Below, in pieces: positions 41,101 to 52,196 of a stretch of DNA of 64,000 nt. Location of the stretch: NCBI RefSeq assembly GCF_910592395.1, contig NC_088311.1, positions 3,722,501-3,786,500 of the forward strand. The letters are read 5' to 3'. A program made the position numbers and the translations under genes. The notes below the pieces were generated by a model. It was given only the letters and a program-made list of their open reading frames with translations. It was not told the DNA's origin and did no database searches. This DNA is from Lineus longissimus (Eukaryota; Nemertea; Pilidiophora; Heteronemertea; Lineidae). Position 1 is the stretch's first letter. Each line of letters begins with the position of its first letter.

Positions 41101-42028
41101 AACCCTGATCATTCGTTCCGCAGAAAGGAGCACAAGGAGATGTTTGATCGTGCGGGTTGGAAGATAGTCGAAGCTGCCAGGCCAGTCATGAAAGGTGAGC
41201 GCACTCTCACCCCGTAACCATTCCGTGCGATGCTGTTGGCCGGTAAACATGCCGGCACATGTTGCAAAATCGTCGTCGTCGAAATGGGTTGATTGTGGGA
41301 AAGACGATCGCACGTGCATGTAATAATATAATAATAGTGAAAAAAGATACCGACCGAAAATGCCACCGATGGATGGAGATACATGTACCATAATGTTATA
41401 CGAACAAACTGGGTCACGCTTTTAAAATGACCATGGATTCTTATTGCAGGACATCCTCTGTGGTTCTCCTCAAACTGGTTGTCAATGAACACGTTGATGC
41501 TAGATGAGAAGAGAGTGATCTGCGGTAAGGAAGAAGTACCAACTCAGAAAATGTTCGCGAAGTTAGGAATCAAATGCATCACTCTTGACATCACGTAAGT
41601 GAAACACGAACTTTTGCCGGTTTTGAAATATTTTGCCATTATTATCCACTTGGAGAAATAGTCCTTCACCCTACGTTTAATCGAAAAGAAGGTCACCACG
41701 TCAAAATCCAAGATGGCTGCCGCCTTACCTGTTGGAATCATGCTAGTTGAGGTATTGATGGCATTGGATCAATGCCTTTAGACTTATGATATTTTCTTCT
41801 CCGAGGTACAACTTGTGTCTTTCCACTCCTGCCGTGGTACATGACAAAAGAAAGGAAGTTGCTTTTTGTTTTGAAATGGGATTGCATGATTAACCGTACG
41901 ATCCCTCTTCTTGTATATCTTCTCTCAATTTCAGACATGCGAACTACTTCGGCGGGGGCTTCCATTGTTGGACCTGTGACGTCAGGCGCAGGGGAGTGAT
42001 GGAGTCGTATTTTGATTTATACATGTAA
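38184..42028 (+). CDS. GATM: Glycine amidinotransferase, mitochondrial (L-arginine:glycine amidinotransferase)
   Basis: First enzyme of creatine synthesis: it moves the amidino group of arginine onto glycine, giving guanidinoacetate and ornithine, in mitochondria. Eight exons join in phase to 410 residues (vertebrate enzyme about 423): 38184-38243, 38491-38673, 39189-39387, 39937-40127, 40531-40653, 40957-41194, 41450-41594, 41935-42028. The first exon is a basic, hydroxylated presequence ([20 protein letters not shown]), as expected for mitochondrial import. Family signatures include [33 protein letters not shown], the catalytic Asp in [15 protein letters not shown], the catalytic His in NPMHIDATF, and the catalytic Cys in [15 protein letters not shown]. 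All three triad residues are intact, so an active enzyme is expected. Identification is secure. Confidence 0.97.
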
Positions 42029-42522
42029 ATGTCTTACGACAAAACAAGGTCGAGAATTCATTGGTTACTATGATATTGATTATTGCATATTGCGTGATAC
42101 TGATAGTACATGTACTTATAAATGTCTCTTTGCATTTAATATGGTACGTACATCTTATAGTTGACATTTGTACATTCTTAAAAGGACTTAAATGTCTCAA
42201 TTACATAATTTAGAGTTAGCCCCTCCCCTTCTTCATCACGATTGCACACAAAAGTGCAGATTATGGATATGTTGCATGCGGTGTCAGTGTGCAGCTTTCG
42301 GTGCTGTTACAACCATCATAATCACCGCAATTTAGGAGTCCTTATAATCACGATATCAACTCTCCGACGCGAATTTTATATGATAGGAAGACAGCTGAAG
42401 TACCTGGACAATATTGGGCCAAGAAATATAGAGTGCGGAATTGGTTTGCATTATTTGGTTCGGCAAATGGTACACAAAGCGAAATCTTGAATTCAGCGCG
42501 CTGAATCTTGGAGCAGGGCCTA
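42029..42522. other. Convergent region between GATM and PLPP
   Basis: The two genes run toward each other and their 3' UTRs must lie here. I found no clear AATAAA for either gene and no ORF of interest. Confidence 0.45.
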
Positions 42523-44960
42523 CTAGACGTCATCCAGTTCTGTTTTCGGCTCAGCCTCTCCCACATGCATACTAAAGCCATCCCGACTCACCCGGCTGAG
42601 CTTCTTGGCAGGAACGTGAACGATGGCAGAAATCTTTCGGTTTCCGTTTTTGTTAGTCGTAACGTACTCATCATCTTGGCGCACCGGTAGACCGAATAAA
42701 TCCGGGACCCAGTGAATCTTAAACGACGAAAAATAGTAAATGTTAATCAAAATAAGTATTCTGTAGAAAAACATGACTGTATGCGTTTTGCATACTTATT
42801 TGTTGACATGTCATGGTAGCAAAGCTAATTAGTGTTATTCCAGTTGTAAAAAATACAGACTGCTACATTTGGCGACTTTAGATGAAGAACTGGCCCCTGT
42901 GAATGAAGTTTTGCATGATACCTCAGAATGAGGTTTTGTCAGACCTCGCTGGTAATTTTTCTATAAGACCTCGTATGTGGGAAAGGTTTTTCTCTCCATA
43001 AGACCATTGGGCGCCGTTGGCCTAGTGACTTCGGCAAGAGCAAAAAGCTCACTTCTGCTAGCAGATCAAGAGTCACATACCGTGAATATGGTTCCGAGGA
43101 TGCCAAGCGCAGCCCCAGCAAGGACGTCGGTAGGGTGGTGTTTATAGTCCGACACCCTTGATAGGGAGGTAAAGAAAGCCATCCAGAGGAGACAGGCCTG
43201 CAGAAGGTGACGCAGGAGGACGCTAAATTTCCACGTCATCCGGACCTGCAGGTAGATCTGGAGGAAGATAACAAAAAAAGGTTTAAAGTTATTTTTGTTG
43301 GACAGTGTTGCAGTAATCGCAGTTCTCCTGAAAACGTCAGTGTCCTTCTGGATACAACGATGACGGATAAGTGTGCATGGTTTTAGAAACCACTGACCGT
43401 TCATTATGATCTTGCCGTCAAATATTTGCTATTTACCATTCGGAGGTTTGAACTCTGTGACCAAGCAACAAGCTGACCAATAAGCCAGACTAAACACCTA
43501 CTAAATTGTCGGCGCACGAGATGCCCAAATCGAACGGGGGGGGGGTGATAACCGTAGTTGAGTTTCTTTCGGAAACGATGGATTATTATATTTTGCTTGC
43601 TCAAGCCTTACCGCACAATACAGCATAGCAAACCAAGTGATGGCGCTGTGGCCTGATGGGAACGATTGTCTGAAACGAATCAAAATAAGCGTGCTGTATG
43701 AAGGATCACAGCTCCTACTTCAATGTTATGACTTTTTTTGTTGTTGATATGTATGAGGAACGACAGGCAGGCATCAAAATAAACGTTACAAATGAGGGTT
43801 TTTTAAAACTGACAAGTGACAATAACCCAAGCTGGTAAAGCATTGCCTGGATTTATTCATTGGCATCACCTAGTTATGTTAACACAGTCAACATACCTTG
43901 CTTCCCAAACAGTCGCTGGGTCCCCGGTACAGACATCGTCTTCAATGTACCGCCAAGTCCCGGGAATCGGGCCCGTACAGTTCAGCACAGTGTCCCAACC
44001 AGTTTGATTAGGCAAACATACCGTCAGGAAATGTGGCCTCAGGCGCCCTATGGTAAACTTTCCGATATCTGTGAAGGACATACAGAAGGCTAACCCGAAG
44101 AAATAGATGCCTATGTATTTGTAGACTTTCACGAAGAAGTCGTTGAAGAAAACTGAGCCGATTGGGTAACCGGGGAGAAGATCTCTGTTTTTTGCCGTGA
44201 AGTATTGGAGAAGCTCGACAAGAAGAATCTGGAAAGAAGAATTAAAGTAGAGAATTTATGATGCAATGTACTACTAAGTATGTTACCTATACCCTCTTCC
44301 CAACTAGATGAAATCGTTCAGGTCAATCAGTCATTTCGAGATCTAAATTGCAAGATGAATTAGAACTCTGACGTTCTTTGGGACGACCCATATGTGTACC
44401 GGTTTTGATGGACTTACCATGAGCGTGACCAATACAACACATGTGATTAGAGTATCATTCCAGCCAACAGTGGATGCCTTGTATGGCTTGTTTAGGCTTT
44501 CATCATTACAGTAGAAGCCCCGTCGGTAAGGTTGGATACTACCGTATTTGAACACTATCGTTGGCACACAGACTGGGAGCGAGAAAGGGAAAAGATTAAA
44601 ATCAGTTGTAAATATGGGGTCATAAAAAATAAACAATGGGTTGATGCGACACACATTTTATTCAACTTAATACCTAGCTACAATGTTGCTATATCAATTA
44701 CAAGACGGATACAGCTGCTGCAGTTGCACCAACAGCACACCGACCGTCGGGAGGGGTTTTGCGTCATTTTCAAAAAGAAGACACTGCCTTTGAATTCCGT
44801 TTACAAATATTGTGCAGGAAATCAAGGACCCCATCTACCTTTGAACCACTCCTCAAGAATATGGCAGTTTAAATCTGAAACATACGTCATTATACCTACT
44901 TGTAAGAAGGCACAACCCATCAATGCCAATGCGCACAATCCGTCTCGTGGTTCCTTCCAT
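42523..44960 (-). CDS. Phospholipid phosphatase (lipid phosphate phosphatase, PAP2 family, PLPP1/wunen type)
   Basis: Six-pass membrane enzyme that dephosphorylates lipid phosphates such as phosphatidate, lysophosphatidate and sphingosine-1-phosphate, with its active site facing outward or into the lumen. Six minus-strand exons join in phase to 325 residues (vertebrate PLPP1 about 285): 44960-44900, 44572-44418, 44228-43897, 43669-43612, 43257-43081, 42717-42523. All three PAP2 signatures are present: KFTIGRLRP (C1), PSGHSA (C2) and SRVSDYKHHPTDV (C3), with the catalytic histidines in C2 and C3. PYRRGFYCND, typical of the first loop, is in exon 2, and an N-glycosylation site (NQT) lies in the second loop. 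The C-terminal tail is longer than in vertebrate PLPP1. The short first exon (MEGTTRRIVRIGIDGLCLL) was picked because it carries TM1 and fits the phase. Confidence 0.94.
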
Positions 44961-45145
44961 GCCGATTACTCCTTGTGTTATCACGACATCAATGCTTCAA
45001 GGAAAACACATCTGAATGTCCGTATGACTCATCACACTATAAATCCTGTGTACACTTATCTTCCATGCTGCATGATTTTCCTATTAGACAATACGCCCTT
45101 CAATAATTAGGCTGTTGCAGATATGATAGTCAGGACACTATCATC
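44961..45145. promoter_or_regulatory. Possible bidirectional promoter region between PLPP and SDR
   Basis: If the proposed SDR first exon is right, the two start codons face away from each other with 185 bp between them. No classic core element stands out. Confidence 0.3.
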
Positions 45146-48038
45146 ATGGACTCAATCTGTCATCACATTAGGTCAGTGGTTATCAAATGGGGCAACATAC
45201 AATCACACGAACACGTCTCTTTCTTCATTCAACGTTTAATAAATCACATTTGATTAAATGCACATCATGCAGGTATATCCTGAGCAGGTGATACTTGGGG
45301 TTACAGTTTTCCAGGGAACGGGATCATTTTGAATCAAGGGGACCGCACCTCGCTTATCTCAAGATGGGCGAGAGTCACCTTTGAGAGTTGAGTTATTAAT
45401 TTCGTTTTAAGAAAATGTTCAACACAAACTTACAGACGTACTAACCAACAATTAATTATTTACCAGTAATTATCATGGTACATGTACTTTTTAAAAAAAA
45501 TTCAAATTCATTCCTTGGAACAAATTGTAACTCTATGTCTTCTCTATTCATTACTCGAACTCTAAAGTGACTTAAATTTGCTAGGCCTCTGATGACCGTG
45601 GCGGCTATAGTCAGCGGTATCAGGTTAAGTGATAAGAGCCTGTTCAAGTGACCTAATTTTTGTCCCGGATCTTATGTCATTGTGCGTTTGTATACAGGGC
45701 CATTATTTATATCAGCTCATGTCGTTCTGATAAGTGGATCACAATAAACAGCAATGTAAGTGTGTTTAGCCTTCAGTATGATAGCCTATACTCGGCACCC
45801 GTTATCCGTTTACTCAATAGGGTTTAGGACCAGTTCAGAAACCTATCCACTAACTCACTCAGTGATGAACAATGGCGGAGGGCCATTTCAAAGGCCGATC
45901 CACTAACTCACTCAGTGATGAACAATGGCGTATAGGGCCAGTTCAAAGGCCGATCCACTAACTCACTCAGTGATGAACAATGGCGTAGGGCCAGTTCAAA
46001 GGCCGATCCACCAACTCACTCAGTGATGAACAATGGCGTAGGGCCAGTTCAAAGGCCGATCCACTAACTCACTCAGTGATGAACAATGGCGTAGGGCCAG
46101 TTCAAAGGCCGATCCACCAACTCACTTAGTGATGAACAATGGCGTAGGGCCAGTTCAAAGGCCGATCCACTAACTCACTCAGTGATGAACAATGGGGTAG
46201 GGCCAGTTCAAAGGCTGATCCACTAACTCACTCAGTGATGAACAATGGGGTAGGGCCAGTTCAAAGGCCGATCCACTAACTCACTCAAAATAAAGCAGCC
46301 GTTTTAATTTGATCTGATTCTTGGTCTACAGGTTTTTTGTCCTTCTCCCATGCCTGGCTATCACTGGATACTACATAATCAACTGGTTGATACACCATCC
46401 GAAAATAGACCAGTACACCAAACGATACGTTCTCATTACCGGATGTGATACAGGATTCGGAAATCTTCTTGCAAAGAGGCTGGATGGTCTCGGCTTCCAT
46501 ATTTTCGCCGGCTGTTTGACCAAGGCTGGGGAACAGGAGCTGGATTACAGCACTTCTGATAATCTCAAAACTCTGGCACTTGATGTGGCGAAACTTGAAA
46601 GTATCCAAAATGCATATGACTTCGTCTTAGCGAATATTCCAAATGATTGTGGTAGGTGATAAGGGGCCGGTTGCGTAAAAATGCTGTTAACTTACACGGG
46701 CGTTAAACTAATGCCATGTTTCGATCCTCCGACTGCCTCTCACATGTTTGCCTCTTAACACAGCTAGGTTCAGGGGCGTAGTTATGCTTGGTTAAAATCC
46801 CAACGCTCGTTGGTAAAAGTATTGCTTTAAATTAGTGCCACTACCAATTTGTATAAGAACATTTCCCATGTCGCTTTCAAAACATGTCAAGATATTGGGG
46901 GGGGGGGGGGGGGCTGAACTGAGAATCATAAACTAAGCAACTTTAAGATAAAAAAATCATACTGATATTGTGGATTCAATCTTTACTGCACGATGAAACC
47001 GGAACAACACATACTCAAGGCTCTTCTTAAATTTCGCCTTTTCTAGGTCTATGGGGTTTGGTAAACAATGCTGGCATGAGTTGCCCGCTTGGCCCAGCAG
47101 AATGGCTTCGAGTCGAGCAATACCAGGAAGTTCTCTCAGTAAACTTGTTTGGGATGGTTGAAATGACAAGGGTATTCTTCCCACTTCTCAAGAAAGCAGG
47201 AGTGGCTCGAATCGTCAATATGTCAAGCACACTTGGATTACTCTCCATCAGTGGTATCGGGCCTTACTGCATCTCGAAGCACGGTGTGGAGGCATACTCG
47301 GATTGCTTAAGGTAAATTGAATACCCGGTAACTGCATGCGTTATCTTATAACATTCTAGTATATACTGTTCGGTTTTTTAAAAGTGGAACGTTGTGCCGA
47401 CCCTGTCAGACTAGTATAAACCGGCAGCTTCTTACGTTGCCAGTCAGACCTTTCTTACATTACAGACGCCAGCTGTACAAGACTAACATCAAAGTATCCA
47501 TGATTGAGCCATCTGGTTTTCGGACAAATATTGTCGACAAGGAAAACGAGTCACTTAGAGGGTCATATTCGACCGAGCCGGAAATGACAGCAGGTGCCGC
47601 GGGGACGAGTTACATCAACAAAGGTACGCCTGTTGTTGCTTCTTCTGTATGAACAGCTGTAGGATGCAACATTTTTGCTTTATGAGAAGTAGGCCTAGGC
47701 TATTGTACTCCATGGGATTGCGACCTGGTAGCTCTTGGATGCATAATTGTTTCTCCGCGAGAAGAAATAGTTTAGCTGAATCGCATTATCAGTGGTTCCG
47801 TCTCATCTCAGTATTTCTCGTTTCAGAGGTCATGAACGAGATGCATTCGAGAATATCGCCCAACCTTAGCCTCGTTGTGGATGCGTATGAGCACGCGCTG
47901 ACAGCAAAGGTTCCCAAGTCTCGTTACCTCGTTGGAGATCTGTCAAATGATGTGTACTTTGTAAAGCTATTTGCCTTTGTCGTTCCCACATGGATTGCAG
48001 ATGCCATTCTTCCCTGTCCTTTTTATACTTCGAAGTAG
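45146..48038 (+). CDS. Short-chain dehydrogenase/reductase of the retinol / 17-beta-hydroxysteroid dehydrogenase group (SDR9C-like)
   Basis: NAD(P)-dependent oxidoreductase of the RDH/HSD17B6/DHRS9 type, anchored to the ER membrane by its N-terminus. Certain exons are 46332-46651, 47047-47311, 47466-47623 and 47827-48038. A proposed first exon, 45146-45171 (MDSICHHI plus two bases), has an ATG, a GTCAGT donor and the needed phase, giving 326 residues against a usual ~317. N-terminal membrane helix: FFVLLPCLAITGYYIINWL. Cofactor motif TGCDTGFG, then NNAG (in LWGLVNNAGMSCPLGPAEWL), the catalytic Ser in NMSSTLG and the catalytic YCISK follow in the right order and spacing. Substrate cannot be deduced from sequence; retinol or a steroid is only a family-level guess. 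A 53-bp minisatellite sits in intron 1, ending about 45 bp before exon 2. First exon confidence about 0.5. Confidence 0.92.
45828..46290. repeat. 53-bp minisatellite, about 8-9 copies, in SDR intron 1
   Basis: Unit: AGTTCAAAGGCCGATCCACT followed by AACTCACTCAGTGATGAACA and ATGGCGTAGGGCC. Copies are nearly identical; the first is the most diverged and one is a few bases longer (GGCGTATAGGGCC). The array ends about 40 bp before the acceptor of exon 2, so copy-number change could affect splicing. Confidence 0.93.
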
Positions 48039-48354
48039 GCTACTGTTTTTTGCTCGGGATGTTAACTTGTGTGCACGGTTTGGACCTGACTCATCAGTGA
48101 CTGGCTGTAATTCAAACCGCTGTTCAAGCTGTGTCCCATAAACAGTACAATACCATGGCATGAGAAAAGATTTGGTGAAAAAAAACACACACATATACCA
48201 GTGCCAGCTGATCACACATACATGTATCATGCACCAGGCTCGCGAACGTGACGGGCTTCCGGTTTCTTCATTGAATGCATTGGACGGTCCCTTAGAACCC
48301 TTTGTAAGATTGTTATACTTTCATACTATCGTGTATATAAGATCAGTAGTATGA

Positions 48355-49356
48355 TTAAAGAGAACGACGGACCAAATTCAATTTTATCAAGTCAATTCCA
48401 AACGTATGAAGTTCGGAAAAGTTAAGCTGAATCAAATCTCCACGTGGGTTGAAATGCGGTCTGGTACTGATGGAATGCAGATGCGTAAATGCATCCTTTT
48501 CCCATCTGATAGTTAAGTCAGTAACTTTGCATTCGTGACCAGGGAAAGCTGTCATCCGAAATGTGAACAGGAGGGGTACGTTGAAGTACAGCAAACCAAG
48601 ATGCATTTCGTCCACCCAGTCCCCGTAAACAATTCGTTCGAAGAATTTTAAAGCGTGCATTGCCTCCGGTGGATATTTGATTAAAAACAATTGCTTTGTT
48701 TGATTGCTGTAGCGATTACGACATTTGCAAAAAATCGAAAACTTCAATTTGAATTTGATCACACCGACAAAAACTACGTCTCCTAAATCTGTGAGAACAA
48801 CTGTACGGTCTGGCGGTCCCATCGTGAATGAGCTATTCCGTCGTAGTTGCACGGTCCCCAGAATAGGCCTAATTCTGCGGTCAGTGGTGTAAAGTGTTCC
48901 CCTCGTCTCCTTATTTATGACGCAAAGTATCAAAAACATGTCATTTCGCGCCTTAAAATGAAAACTCTGGTCATCTTGAACACAAAAATCCGTTACGGGC
49001 ACCGCATACCCCAAAGTAAATTTACCCTTAATATAATCGTACTGTAAAATAAAACGCTTATGATAGTCTTTCATACATAGAATAATAAAGAACCTTTTTT
49101 TATAGAGAAAAAGCGTTATCCAGTTAGTACAGCTAGAAAAAGATGACATCTTGCGGAGTTTGAATGAGTGTGTGGTTCGGTTGAGGCTGTACACCTTAAC
49201 AGTGGCCACATTTTCCCTCCTTCCTCCTGTCACCGCAACGATCTCATCCGTAAGCGTGTTATAAGAGATGAATGCTTGCTTTCCAACGTAGTACGCCACT
49301 AGAGGGGGGCGCACCGAATAACTGACTCGAAGGGTGTAACTTGTATAACTGATTCT
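48355..49356 (-). CDS. Large terminal exon of an unrecognised protein (334 codons incl. stop)
   Basis: I do not recognise this domain. The exon starts after a good acceptor (CTATCTTTACAG) in phase 0 and runs 1,002 bases to a TAA at 48355. An in-frame GTG at 49314 is not needed as a start. The sequence is beta-strand-like, with alternating aromatic and hydrophobic runs (e.g. WITLFLYKKRFFIILCMKDY, VVLTDLGDVVFVGVIKFK), scattered cysteines and a GG-x-x-E...VYSL pattern reminiscent of one kelch blade. A propeller-like fold is my guess only. The upstream exon most consistent in phase is the PAN/apple exon at 50504-50764. A 1-kb open frame in AT-rich DNA argues strongly that it is coding. Confidence 0.75.
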   Translation of the reverse strand, partial: RISYTSYTLRVSYSVRPPLVAYYVGKQAFISYNTLTDEIVAVTGGRRENVATVKVYSLNRTTHSFKLRKMSSFSSCTNWITLFLYKKRFFIILCMKDYHKRFILQYDYIKGKFTLGYAVPVTDFCVQDDQSFHFKARNDMFLILCVINKETRGTLYTTDRRIRPILGTVQLRRNSSFTMGPPDRTVVLTDLGDVVFVGVIKFKLKFSIFCKCRNRYSNQTKQLFLIKYPPEAMHALKFFERIVYGDWVDEMHLGLLYFNVPLLFTFRMTAFPGHECKVTDLTIRWEKDAFTHLHSISTRPHFNPRGDLIQLNFSELHTFGIDLIKLNLVRRSL

Positions 49357-50503
49357 CTGTAAAGATAGTCAAAATCATTGATGTAATAAGACGTGACTTC
49401 CTTTGTGTTTTTGAGTGCAGCAGTGGGCCTACTTTGGCAATCTATCACTACGATATATATCAAACACTGATACGGAAAGTCTGCTGTTTATTTACCATTA
49501 CTAGCTTTCAAAAGTTGCTTCAAATCTGGAAACACTTGAATTTCCTACTCTTTTATCGGATCAGCAAATGTATATAACGGACAAAAATGCTGGTTCAGCT
49601 GATACTATTAACTCCAAGGTTTACAGTCGTTATTTAGTTTTTCTACGTGTCGTCTAATTTCTACTTGCTGTGCTGCTTGTCCGAGACGTCTTAAGCTGAC
49701 AAACGTTCCCTGTATGATTATCGCAACGCATACAGTGGGGACATTTATTAACTCAAGGTCTGTGGTTCATTTTTGAGTCAGTTTGTGACCTTGACCACGT
49801 CGACGATATAATATAGGCTTGATACACAGGCACGAAGAAATTCCCGGTAAGGCTTATCAACAGGGTGGTCGAAGTGACGAAAGCAAGAGATTGCAAGTGT
49901 AAGGAAACACCAACAATTCATGAGAAAAAAAGTATGATTCCATACAAAATGTCCTCACGCAGTCAACTCCATGAACACTTACAAACACAGCGCAGTCAAA
50001 TAATAACATTTTTTAAACACCCTGCACTTAACCAAACGAAGGAATATGCATTGTATAGGTATCTATTTGTAAGACGCACTCAAAACAAGCAACAGATTTT
50101 CTCAGATACCACTCAGTTATCATCAAATCATACAACACATTTTCAAACCTTACAGACCTCCAGTTGCAGTAATGCTGGCGGAAAACAAATCTATCAGTCA
50201 ACAGTGTCAATTTTCATCGCTTTCCGTCAAACTGATGTATTCTAACCCCTATTGACGCTGAAGGCGCGCACCCTACCCCTCTGTACCATCTTGGTAAGTT
50301 GGTTATATACAACTTTTGATTAATTTCTGTGTTAGCAGCTTTCGGCTGAAATTAAGGTGGCCGCGGCCTGTATATGAGAGCCCCCGGGACGTGAGCTGAC
50401 GCCCTGCCGCAGTGCGCAAGATTTGGCTGTTCACAAATGTACAATAAGACAGCTTTTAAGAAATATCGGAGTTGCAAAGAAGGCAAAATGAAAGCAACTT
50501 GAC
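49357..50503 (-). other. Probable intron between the PAN exon and the terminal exon
   Basis: About 1.1 kb with no exon I can defend; ORFs on either strand look random. Confidence 0.4.
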
Positions 50504-50764
50504 CTGTCTCTCATAAATCTGGCAATCACCGTCTGCTGCAACCACGTAGTCGTTCGATCGTATACCTTTACTGTGAAGCTTGCAGCCATGTTGAAATGGC
50601 AGAATATTAAGTATCAAGCAAGATGGCCGATTCCGGAAGCATATTACTGCGCACTCTAGGCTAGACCGGGCTTGAGAGGTCCCCAGGTCTGCGTGCTTGA
50701 GGATAATTCGGCCTCCGATTAAAAAACGAACAGAGTTTGAAATGCTTTCGTTCATTTCAGATAT
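50504..50764 (-). CDS. PAN/apple-domain exon, probably upstream part of the 48355-49356 gene
   Basis: Translation shows a PAN/apple-like module: GGRIILKHADL, then SSLECAVICFRNRPSCLIL, GCKLHS and CQIYER, with the cysteine order of this fold. PAN modules bind proteins or carbohydrates outside the cell. Bounds: acceptor TTTTAG (exon from 50764) and donor GTCAAG (exon end 50504), both phase 0; an in-frame ATG at 50755 could also serve as a start. The phase matches the terminal exon at 48355-49356. A signal-peptide exon, expected further upstream, was not found. The GTCAAG donor is weak. Confidence 0.55.
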
Positions 50765-52056
50765 CTAAAACTTTGATATATCATCATGTAAATGTAGCCT
50801 ACGTGTGTTCGGAGGTAGAGTACTTCAAACTAATCCTCAACCAAAACGATGAACATCCGATTCCATTATGAGTGGTTACCGGCGCGGTTTTGCCGCTTTC
50901 ACGGATTGATGTCAGTTATCTAAATCAAGGCCCGAGTCCACTTACTGCCGTCGCTGTTACTGCTGGGCATAGTAACTGTAAGAATCGCCAATTCTCGGAA
51001 TATCTTCGACTTGCTAAGGCTGCGCCTTTCGACAAAAACATGCCACGACGACGATGATGATGACAAGAGTATAATCTTTTTCCTTCATCTCTCCTCGATT
51101 TATTACTGCCAGTCAAACATCGCGTGCATCCTGAAGCTGCAGGTCGACACTCGGCTCTATCGACCGAGCTTAGCCGTGTGCGAGGGGAGGAGGATACGAC
51201 TGACTCTGGATTTACGAGGATGCATCGAGTGCTACTCCAAAACAAGAAAATATCATGTTCTGGCCAACTTCCTTTTCAAGCATTATGTTCGTACTGCTTT
51301 ATAATATTTTACAATCCAACTGACGCATGGAGCTTCTCTCATCTATACCCATACCTCAACAACACATTACCAGGATAAAATCATGATGTTCATCAATTGC
51401 ATAAAGTGCGCAGATGATGGTAAAAAAGTAGCGGAAGACAATAAGGATGGTTTCATTTGATATTGATTCAAGTTTGGTATTGATTAAGCGATTGATTACA
51501 AGGCCAAACCGGTGCAGACGAACAATAAAATGACAATCGGGATTCAGTGATACGTGTTGTTTATAGGTTTCAGTTAAATTTCATTCGAATCTGCAACCAC
51601 GTACTTGTTACCATTACTTTTTTTATACCAAACGTCTCGATTATTTGCCTTAAAGGGGTACGCCGTTCGTAATAAGTGGTGGAGGAAAATAGAAATGCAG
51701 TCACACACAATGCCGTAGCGCAGTTATCATGCATACGAATTTGCTGAAAATTTGAATGGATTGCTTGATCATCCAATCATATAAATGCGATATAACACTG
51801 TTTATTGTACAGAAGTGGGTACTTTTATTCATGAAGGGCCTACAAAATCAGCAACAATTCCAGTCATAGATACTACAATTATTGACACATCACTTGTCTG
51901 GCATGCAAGTACATACTCTCTGTATACATGTACTAATATTCATCTCACACATTCATAATGAGCGTTAAAATAAATGGCGACCCGAAAGCCGTTCAATAGT
52001 TACTGTACACAAAATCTTCAAAAAAGTTAACAAAAGGAGATACAGGCTATATGAAT
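50765..52056. other. Stretch with no gene identified
   Basis: About 1.3 kb upstream of the PAN exon and downstream of the P450 gene. It contains only short, composition-driven ORFs. A missing 5' exon of the PAN gene could be here but I cannot point to it. Confidence 0.4.
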
Positions 52057-52062
52057 TTTATT
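52057..52062 (-). other. Candidate polyadenylation signal of the P450 gene
   Basis: TTTATT on the plus strand (AATAAA on the minus strand), about 135 bases past the P450 stop codon. Confidence 0.45.
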
Positions 52063-52196
52063 AGGAGTGACTAAAACCATGCGTATTTTACCATACAATA
52101 AATACAATGTTATGATAATAGAAGTTTTGTATCGTATGAATCGGCAAGGGAGAATCGACCACTTCGTGTTTTTAATGCAATACCGCCTCTCCAGTC

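Noticed and set aside
44532-45110. 192-codon plus-strand ORF
   Set aside because: It lies antisense to PLPP exons 1 and 2, has no recognisable domain and lacks splice or promoter support.
49865-50245. 126-codon plus-strand ORF
   Set aside because: Low-complexity Gln/Thr/Ser composition in the presumed intron of the PAN gene; no supporting features.
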